A stretch of 64,000 nucleotides of DNA, from the NCBI GenBank assembly GCA_024742815.1, contig JANSXX010000001.1, forward strand, positions 626,191 to 690,190. Reading direction: 5' to 3'. Origin of the DNA: HXMU1420-13 sp024742815 (GTDB taxonomy: Bacteria; Bacteroidota; Rhodothermia; Balneolales; Balneolaceae). The number at the start of each line of letters is the position of its first letter. Position 1 is the stretch's first letter. Position numbers and translations under genes: made by a program. Positions 58,294 to 64,000 of the stretch are shown piece by piece. The notes below the pieces were generated by a model that made no database searches, was not told the origin of the DNA, and saw only the letters and a program-made list of their open reading frames with translations.

Positions 58294-60207
58294 ATGATAA
58301 ACGAAAAAGCCCTCAAACGAACAAAACAGCGCATCCTTAATTCGGTTGCTTCCGAATTTTCTGATTGGGAAGTCTCCGATCTAACCATCTTTTACACAAG
58401 AGTTCAGGATCATTTAGAAAAGCTGTTACGAGAACTGCATTATTTATATAACGATCAGCCGGATTGGTATTTTTACGCCGAAAAAATGGTGTTGGAAGCC
58501 GGAAGAAGTTGGAAAAAGCGACCAAAATATCTCCAAAAAGTAGATGCAGAGCGAGAAGCAAATCCAACCTGGTTTGCTTCACACGAGATGATGGGAGCCG
58601 TTTGCTATGTTGATTTATTTGCTGGTGACCTGAAGGGAGTGGAAGAAAAACTGCCCTATTTTAAAGAGTTGGGCATTACATATTTACATCTGATGCCACT
58701 CTTCGATCGCCCTCATCCTGAAAGTGATGGTGGCTATGCGGTAAGTAGTTATCGTAAAATTGAGCCTTCGCTCGGCACTATGGCTGAGTTAAAAAAACTG
58801 ACAAAAAAGTTTCGAAAGGAAGGGATTAGCTTGGTTGTCGATTTCATCAATAATCATACTTCGGATGAGCATGATTGGGCAATGAAAGCCAAAAAAGGGG
58901 ATCCATTTTATAAAGATTTCTATTTCTTTTTTCCTGATCAGAGTGAGCCAAACCAATATGAAGTGAATCTGAGGGAAATCTTCCCGGAAATTCGTCGTGG
59001 AAACTTCCATCAAAATGAAGAAACCGGTGAATGGGTGTGGAGTACCTTTCACAACTTTCAATGGGATTTAAATTACCGAAACCCTGAAGTATTGATTGCG
59101 ATAGCCAAAGAGATGTTGTTTTTGGCAAATCAAGGAATTGATGTTCTCCGGCTTGATGCTGTGCCATTTACCTGGAAACAAAAAGGCACCAACTGTGAAA
59201 ATCTACCTCAGGCTCATGCGTTAATCCGAGCCTTAAATGCAGCTGCCAGAATGGGTGCTCCGGCACTAACGTTTAAATCTGAGGCCATTGTACATCCCGA
59301 TGATGTAGCAAAATATGTACATCAGGATGAATGTCAGCTTTCGTATAACCCAACAGTGATGGCGCTTATTTGGGAAAGTATGGCCACGCGTCAAGTAAAA
59401 CTGCTGAAGAAATCGATAGAAAACAGATTTTATATCCCAGAAGACTGTGCTTGGATTAACTATGTACGCAGTCACGACGATATTGGCTGGACATTCTCTG
59501 ACGATGATGCCCAATCGCTAGGTATTTTCCCTGATGGGCATCGTTTTTTTCTAAACCACTTTTACGCAAAGGATTTTTCCGGCTCGTTTGCCAAAGGGGA
59601 GCCTTTCCAATACAATCCCAAAAATGGCGATTTACGAGTTTGTGGTACCACTGCATCGCTAGCTGGACTTGAGCAGGCGCTGGAATGGAATGATGAAGGA
59701 AGAACTTCAGATGCTATCAATAGAATCATTGCTTTGTATTCGATGGCACTTACCATTGGTGGTATTCCACTGTTATATTTGGGGGATGAAATCGGATTAA
59801 TGAACGATTACTCCTATCAACAAAATCCGGCAAAAAAAGAAGATTCGCGGTGGGTCCATCGTGTTGCGATGGATTGGGATAAAGTAAGCGTTGCTCAAAA
59901 AGGACAGGGTATTGAAGGAACTATTTTTCAAGCACTGAAACACCGCATTCATCTAAGAAAGCAACATTCAGCATTCGGAAATAACAATATTGAACTTGTA
60001 GAAACCCATAATGAGCATGTACTTGGATTCTCAAAAAAAGACGAAAACGAACAGGTTATTGTGATACAAAATTTTAGCGAAAAAAAGCAAGAGATACGTT
60101 GTTGGTTACGCTCGGGAACTGACGTGTTAACCAATAATACTGTTGATTTGAACGGTGTAGTTCAATTATCGGGCTATCAAGGGATGTGGGTTAAATTAGA
60201 TGCGTAA
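58294..60207 (+). CDS. Amylosucrase (GH13 subfamily 4 glucosyltransferase)
   Basis: 637 aa from the ATG at 58294, close to the 636 aa of the Neisseria enzyme. Amylosucrase makes alpha-1,4-glucan from sucrose and releases fructose. The N-terminal helical domain is followed by the (beta/alpha)8 barrel with nucleophile Asp288 (GIDVLRLDAVPF), acid/base Glu330 (LTFKSEAIVHPDD) and stabilising Asp395 (YVRSHDDIGWTF), all two positions off the Neisseria residues 286, 328 and 393. VDFINNHTSDEHDWA and the C-terminal domain support it. No sucrose transporter or phosphorylase is adjacent. No signal peptide is seen, so it acts in the cytoplasm. It overlaps the next gene by 8 bp. Confidence 0.93.
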   Translation: MINEKALKRTKQRILNSVASEFSDWEVSDLTIFYTRVQDHLEKLLRELHYLYNDQPDWYFYAEKMVLEAGRSWKKRPKYLQKVDAEREANPTWFASHEMMGAVCYVDLFAGDLKGVEEKLPYFKELGITYLHLMPLFDRPHPESDGGYAVSSYRKIEPSLGTMAELKKLTKKFRKEGISLVVDFINNHTSDEHDWAMKAKKGDPFYKDFYFFFPDQSEPNQYEVNLREIFPEIRRGNFHQNEETGEWVWSTFHNFQWDLNYRNPEVLIAIAKEMLFLANQGIDVLRLDAVPFTWKQKGTNCENLPQAHALIRALNAAARMGAPALTFKSEAIVHPDDVAKYVHQDECQLSYNPTVMALIWESMATRQVKLLKKSIENRFYIPEDCAWINYVRSHDDIGWTFSDDDAQSLGIFPDGHRFFLNHFYAKDFSGSFAKGEPFQYNPKNGDLRVCGTTASLAGLEQALEWNDEGRTSDAINRIIALYSMALTIGGIPLLYLGDEIGLMNDYSYQQNPAKKEDSRWVHRVAMDWDKVSVAQKGQGIEGTIFQALKHRIHLRKQHSAFGNNNIELVETHNEHVLGFSKKDENEQVIVIQNFSEKKQEIRCWLRSGTDVLTNNTVDLNGVVQLSGYQGMWVKLDA

Positions 60208-60964
60208 TAGTTTTGCTTTGGTGTTGGTGATGTTCATCGGCACAAGCTTCGGAAATGCACAAGGAATTGTTAATACCGAACGGATGCTAACAAATGCCGG
60301 CGATTCATTGACGCTATCGTTAGAGATTGCAGGCGATTTAAGTTTGGGAAATGTTAGTTTATTGCAGGTAGATACTCAGCTTTCTTCAGGCATTCGAAAA
60401 GGGAATCATTTATATCGCGCACTTTTTGGGTACGATTTTTTACGAAGTGATGGCAGTACACTTTCTGCAGATTTATTTCATCAGTTCCGCTACAATTATT
60501 TTGTAAACAGGCATTCATTGTATGGTTTCTATCAGATACAAAATGCAAAAGCTTTAAAGCTTAAAAATAGGCAGCTTGCCGGTGGCGGTTTTCGATTTAA
60601 TTTGTATCAAAAAAAGAAAGAATATGTTGATGTTGCACTTGGCGGGTTTTATGAATCAGAGATTTACAACGATCCTAATGCAAGCAACAATCGAACAGCC
60701 GTTCAGCAATTTCGAGTGAATGTAAATGTGTTCAATCGATTGATGTTAACGCAACGAACTCAGTTTTTAACAACGCTCTATTATCAGGTTTCGGCAGAAA
60801 ACACCAAGGATGCACGTTTGTTTTTGGAATCAACCATTCGATACACTCTTGGGAAAAGTGCGTTTTTTGTGATGTATCGCGATCGTTATCACAGCACGCC
60901 GTATATAGCCGGCATCGAAAAAGCGGATCAAAAAATTCTCTTCGGCTTTTCTTTCGATTTATAA
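60200..60964 (+). CDS. Secreted or outer-membrane protein of DUF2490-like type
   Basis: 254 aa. The signal peptide MRNSFALVLVMFIGTSFGNAQ is followed by beta-rich repeats typical of small outer-membrane barrels (HLYRALFGYDFLRSDGSTLSADLFHQFRYNY, FRFNLYQKKKEYVDVALGGFYESEIY), ending FGFSFDL. The layout resembles DUF2490/DUF481 outer-membrane proteins, but the assignment is loose. Its start overlaps the amylosucrase stop by 8 bp (ATGCGTAA), so the two are translationally coupled, suggesting a role linked to the sugar metabolism or simply operon membership. Confidence 0.65.
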   Translation: MRNSFALVLVMFIGTSFGNAQGIVNTERMLTNAGDSLTLSLEIAGDLSLGNVSLLQVDTQLSSGIRKGNHLYRALFGYDFLRSDGSTLSADLFHQFRYNYFVNRHSLYGFYQIQNAKALKLKNRQLAGGGFRFNLYQKKKEYVDVALGGFYESEIYNDPNASNNRTAVQQFRVNVNVFNRLMLTQRTQFLTTLYYQVSAENTKDARLFLESTIRYTLGKSAFFVMYRDRYHSTPYIAGIEKADQKILFGFSFDL

Positions 60965-61076
60965 CGGTGCTAAATAGTATGTTCATCGTGTGAAAGACTG
61001 TGTTGATCGAATAAGTTTTTTGCAGATTTTTAGTCTCTTTTTCTTTGAGGCGAACCTTTAATCAAAGAAAAATGCC

Positions 61077-61754
61077 ATGAAACGCATACTCTATATTCTG
61101 ATACTAGTTATTATTTATCTGCTGCAAACCGGATGTTTTCTGAAATCCGTACATCCATTAGTAGAAGAGGAAGACGCTATTCTCTATGAAGGACTTGAAG
61201 GGATTTGGGAAACGGACGACCAACGCTGGACCTTCATCAATGATATAACCAATTTTCCAGATCTTGAGTCTTTTTTTCTTGATGGTGATATGGGTTTTGA
61301 AGCCGACGAGGATGAGGGATTGGGAATGGGAAACCTATACTTAATTTTATTTGAGAATTTACAGGATCTGTCGGCCGACACGGCTTTATTTGTTGGTGCG
61401 GTTACCGAACTAAACGAGGCATATTTTCTCGATTTATATGTGCTGGCAAAATCTATATCGGAGTTGGAGGAAAGTGAGTCAACCTTTGTAGATTCGCATT
61501 TCTTTCCGGTTCATACATTTTCGAAAATTGCGGTTGAAGATGATGAGCTGTCCATAAAAATGTTTAAATCTTCATTTATCCGAGATTTGATCAGCGCTAA
61601 CCGCGTTCGAATTAAACATGAGGAAACCGACGATACTATTTTAATTACCGCTTCAACCAACGAATTGCGAAAATTTGTTGAAAAATACGCCCATGAAGAA
61701 GAAGCTTTTGAAGGTGCTACTGAGTTAAGCTTTAAAGGATTCAGCCATGACTGA
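61077..61754 (+). CDS. Putative lipoprotein of the LytS/LytTR operon
   Basis: 225 aa. A hydrophobic N-terminus YILILVIIYLLQTGC ends in a lipobox-like QTGC (Cys21), so it is probably lipidated. The opening CFLKSVHPLVEEEDAILYEGLEGIWETDDQRWTF resembles lipocalin-like heavy-metal-sensing lipoproteins of Bacteroidota, but no family is certain. The gene overlaps the histidine kinase gene by 8 bp and may encode an accessory sensor of the same system. Acidic throughout. Confidence 0.7.
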   Translation: MKRILYILILVIIYLLQTGCFLKSVHPLVEEEDAILYEGLEGIWETDDQRWTFINDITNFPDLESFFLDGDMGFEADEDEGLGMGNLYLILFENLQDLSADTALFVGAVTELNEAYFLDLYVLAKSISELEESESTFVDSHFFPVHTFSKIAVEDDELSIKMFKSSFIRDLISANRVRIKHEETDDTILITASTNELRKFVEKYAHEEEAFEGATELSFKGFSHD

Positions 61755-62781
61755 TAGAACAAAAACGATGTTAAATCACCTGATTCAGCATGTGTTGTTT
61801 TGGGTGATTTCTTTCTCCGTTTTATTGCGAGTGATGGATCAGGATGGTGAAACAACCCTGCTTGATGTGATCTACACGGGCTTATTCCATGTACATTTGG
61901 TGTGTTTTGTATACACTTTATTATTTCTACTGATCCCTCGACATCTTAATAAGTCGCAGTTTATTCCATTTGCAATGACATCGGTGGGATTATTTGGGTT
62001 TGGATATTTCCTGTATCAATTCACATTTAATTCAATCGCCGATTGGCTTTTCCCTGACTTTTACTTTGTAGCAGTTTATGAGCCCATCGAATCGCTGAGT
62101 ATTCTGCTCATTTATTATGTAATAACCACCTTGTTGTTTCTTTCGAGATCGTGGTTTGAGGCATTGGAGTTAAAAAAAGAAGTAGCTGAATTACGCGAAC
62201 TAAATTCGAATAACGAATTAAAGGCGCTTAGAGCTCAAATTAGTCCGCATTTTTTATTTAACAGCCTAAACACCATTTATGGACTCAGCATCAAAAAAGC
62301 GCCTGAAACACCCGAACGTATTCTCTCGCTTTCACAAATACTGAGGTATAATCTAGAACAATCCAACGATGAACTAGCTCCATTAAGGGACGAGATGAAT
62401 TATTTAAAAGATTACATCGAATTACAAAAAGCCCGTTTAGATTATCCGGAGCAATTAAGAATGGTAATTCTGGGAGATATTTCAGATCAAAAAGTACCCT
62501 CGTTAATATTTATTGAATTACTCGAGAATGCTTTGAAACACGGAAATATTCAACAGGAAGGTGCATTTGTGAATTTGAAATTAACACTCAATAGTGGTTC
62601 AATAGAAATGATTTGTTCGAATAGTATCGAAAAACAGGCTAGCAAATCGTCGGTTTCTACCGGTGTAGGTTTAGAGAATATCCGCAAACGATTGCAGCTG
62701 CAATATCCTGAAAACCATGATTTAGAGATTTCTCAAAATGAGTATGAATTTGTGGTTTCGGTGAGGTTAGGCGATGTCTGA
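61747..62781 (+). CDS. LytS/YehU-type sensor histidine kinase (His_kinase domain)
   Basis: 344 aa. Four membrane helices lie in the N-terminal 130 residues (HVLFWVISFSVLLRVM, FHVHLVCFVYTLLFLLIP, FAMTSVGLFGFGYFLYQF, LSILLIYYVITTLLFLS). The His_kinase (PF06580) segment ALRAQISPHFLFNSLNTIYGLSIKKAPETPERI carries the phospho-His in SPHFLFN, and a degenerate ATPase domain follows (FIELLENALKHGNIQ, GVGLENIRKRLQLQYP). These kinases pair with LytTR regulators, one of which follows with an 8-bp overlap. The signal is probably membrane or envelope related. Confidence 0.92.
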   Translation: MTDRTKTMLNHLIQHVLFWVISFSVLLRVMDQDGETTLLDVIYTGLFHVHLVCFVYTLLFLLIPRHLNKSQFIPFAMTSVGLFGFGYFLYQFTFNSIADWLFPDFYFVAVYEPIESLSILLIYYVITTLLFLSRSWFEALELKKEVAELRELNSNNELKALRAQISPHFLFNSLNTIYGLSIKKAPETPERILSLSQILRYNLEQSNDELAPLRDEMNYLKDYIELQKARLDYPEQLRMVILGDISDQKVPSLIFIELLENALKHGNIQQEGAFVNLKLTLNSGSIEMICSNSIEKQASKSSVSTGVGLENIRKRLQLQYPENHDLEISQNEYEFVVSVRLGDV

Positions 62782-63448
62782 TCTACACTGTTTAATCGTA
62801 GACGACGAGCCAATTGCACGTGAAATACTTCGGCAGTTTGTTGATGATACTCCGGGGTTAACCTCCGTTGGCGAATGCATGAATGCTCTCGAATTGATGG
62901 AAATATTAAAGAAACAAAGAGTAGATCTGATTTTTCTTGACGTTAATATGCCCAAATTATCAGGGATTGATTTTCTTAGAAGCCAAAACGTTCAAACCAA
63001 TGTAATTTTGACGACGGCCTATCCGGAATACGCGCTGGAAGGCTTTGAATTGAATGTAGTTGATTACCTGCTCAAGCCCATTGGATTTCCAAGATTTTTG
63101 CAAGCTGTAGAAAAAGTGAGGCAAGCGGCCGATCAAAAGGAAATAAGTTTCACTGTAAAAACGGATGGCAAGAGTTATCGGATTGAATGTTCTTCTATTC
63201 AATTTGTAGAATCAAAAGGGGATTACTTGCAATTACATCTTTCTGATCAGAAAATAATGGTATATATGACAATGAAGAAATTGATGGAATTATCTCAAGG
63301 CCGAATAGTGCGAGTGCATAAATCGTTTGCCGTAAATATTTCGTCCATTGATTTTGTAGAGGGGAATATGATTCAAATTAATGATTCTAAAATTCCGATA
63401 GGGGCAAGTTATAAAGAAGAGTTTCTGGAAAAATGGGGGAGAAGTTGA
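62774..63448 (+). CDS. LytTR-family response regulator
   Basis: 224 aa. Receiver domain (1-120): CLIVDDEPIAR, phospho-Asp56 in LIFLDVNMPKLSG, VILTTAYPEYALEGFELNVVDYLLKPI. C-terminal LytTR DNA-binding domain (about 130-222): FTVKTDGKSYRIECSSIQFVESKGDYLQLHLSDQKIMVYMTMKKLMELSQGRIVRVHKSFAVNISSIDFVEGNMIQINDSKIPIGASYKEEF, the beta-rich module. Cognate to the overlapping kinase. The operon amylosucrase-to-here may be split by the 112-bp gap before the lipoprotein gene. Confidence 0.95.
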   Translation: MSDLHCLIVDDEPIAREILRQFVDDTPGLTSVGECMNALELMEILKKQRVDLIFLDVNMPKLSGIDFLRSQNVQTNVILTTAYPEYALEGFELNVVDYLLKPIGFPRFLQAVEKVRQAADQKEISFTVKTDGKSYRIECSSIQFVESKGDYLQLHLSDQKIMVYMTMKKLMELSQGRIVRVHKSFAVNISSIDFVEGNMIQINDSKIPIGASYKEEFLEKWGRS

Positions 63449-63569
63449 TCAACTACGCTAAAGTACACAGTTCGAAGCTGCCGAGCGCAGTATTGCTCTG
63501 TTGATTGAAAACAGTTGAACTTCGGACTTTGAACAATTGAACTTTGAATTTCAGTAAACAAGAGACTAT

Positions 63570-64000
63570 GTCATCCCGCAGCGAAAGCCGGGATCTTTGG
63601 CTTGATGAACGGTTTGCAAATTATGAAAGGCGAACTGAGCTAGATTGCCACGGGATATCAATTAACCGGGAGCGAACTCCCTACTTGTATATGATTTTGG
63701 TAAAGCTACAATCATAAACAAGCAAAGGCTTTAACCTTGGCGTTTTAAGCTTATTGTGCAAGAACCTACGTCATCCCGCAGCGAAAGCCGGGATCTTAGG
63801 TATGAATAACGGTTTGCAAATTATGAAAGACGATCTGAGCTAGATTGCCACGGGATATCAATTAACCTTGAGCGAACTACCCACTTGCTTATGGTTTTGG
63901 TAAGACCACGATCATAAGCAAGCAAAGGCTTTAGCCTTGGTGTTTTAAGCTTATTGTGCAAGAACCTACGTCATCCCGCAGCGAAAGCCGGGATCTTAGG
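63570..64000. repeat. Array of exact 200-bp tandem repeats (two full units plus the start of a third, cut by the right edge)
   Basis: Units begin at 63570, 63770 and 63970, each opening GTCATCCCGCAGCGAAAGCC; the period is exactly 200 bp. Hairpins inside a unit: ATCCCG...CGGGAT at the start, AAGGCT-TT-AGCCTT (in unit 2), and CTTGCTTATG...CATAAGCAAG. Units differ by scattered changes, some compensatory within stems (GGGAGCGAACTCCC versus TTGAGCGAACTACCC is not). No gene is seen. The stretch 63449-63569 before the array holds only a loose GAACTT-type palindrome relative (63510-63550). Confidence 0.9.

Overview
The window looks like a chromosomal segment of a marine or halophilic member of the Balneolaeota / wider Bacteroidota-FCB group. 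This is an inference from content, not a database match. The base composition is moderately AT-rich. A secreted protease ends in a type IX secretion (T9SS)-style sorting domain with the YPNPFNPST string. There are very large sensor kinases with two-component-propeller (Reg_prop/Y_Y_Y) domains, and several genes are preceded by Bacteroidota-like -7 boxes (TAnnTTTG). No rRNA, tRNA, CRISPR array, insertion sequence or prophage was recognised.

Layout. 0-6.4 kb: minus-strand operon of two tandem paralogous propeller histidine kinases and a response regulator cut by the left edge. 6.4-7.6 kb: an array of 277-bp hairpin-rich tandem repeats running into the end of uvrA. 7.6-20.6 kb: uvrA, a receiver-adenylate cyclase fusion, class II DAHP synthase, small heat-shock protein (with a consensus sigma-54 promoter), HtrA/Deg protease and clpB. 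20.6-27.5 kb: accessory-looking small genes (VapBC-like toxin-antitoxin with a perfect operator, thiopurine methyltransferase-like, GNAT, two VOC proteins, small membrane proteins, a four-helix-bundle protein bracketed by inverted octamer repeats, a LuxR regulator, M29 aminopeptidase). 27.7-31 kb: a secreted zinc metalloprotease whose signal peptide is out of frame because of an AAAGC pentanucleotide repeat, the strongest novelty candidate here; then a lipoprotein and a lone ABC ATPase. 31-42.6 kb: fatty-acid and acyl-CoA metabolism (acyl-CoA carboxylase beta subunit, hotdog thioesterase, and a tightly packed beta-oxidation operon ligase - multifunctional enzyme - thiolase - dienoyl-CoA reductase), with an ArsR-SRPBCC pair inserted. 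42.6-46.4 kb: small secreted and membrane proteins, two of them found by reading the DNA (51 aa, and a 59-aa PspC), and a BlaI/BlaR-like pair. 46.5-54.3 kb: two photolyases of different classes, membrane proteins, RarA and an M23 peptidase preceded by a structured RNA/terminator leader. 54.6-58 kb: FMN reductase and an OmpR-type two-component set. 58.3-63.4 kb: amylosucrase, an outer-membrane protein, a lipoprotein and a LytS/LytTR pair. 63.5-64 kb: an array of exact 200-bp repeats leaving the window.

Common threads. (1) Sensing: at least four two-component modules plus a cAMP-type cyclase. (2) UV and stress protection: UvrA, a (6-4)-type FeS photolyase, a class II CPD photolyase, RarA, ClpB, Hsp20 and HtrA. 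(3) Repeats: short tandem repeats (5-, 7- and 8-mers), long hairpin-rich tandem units and palindromes concentrate at or inside gene ends. In one case they sit inside a start region, where repeat number would switch a secreted protease on or off.
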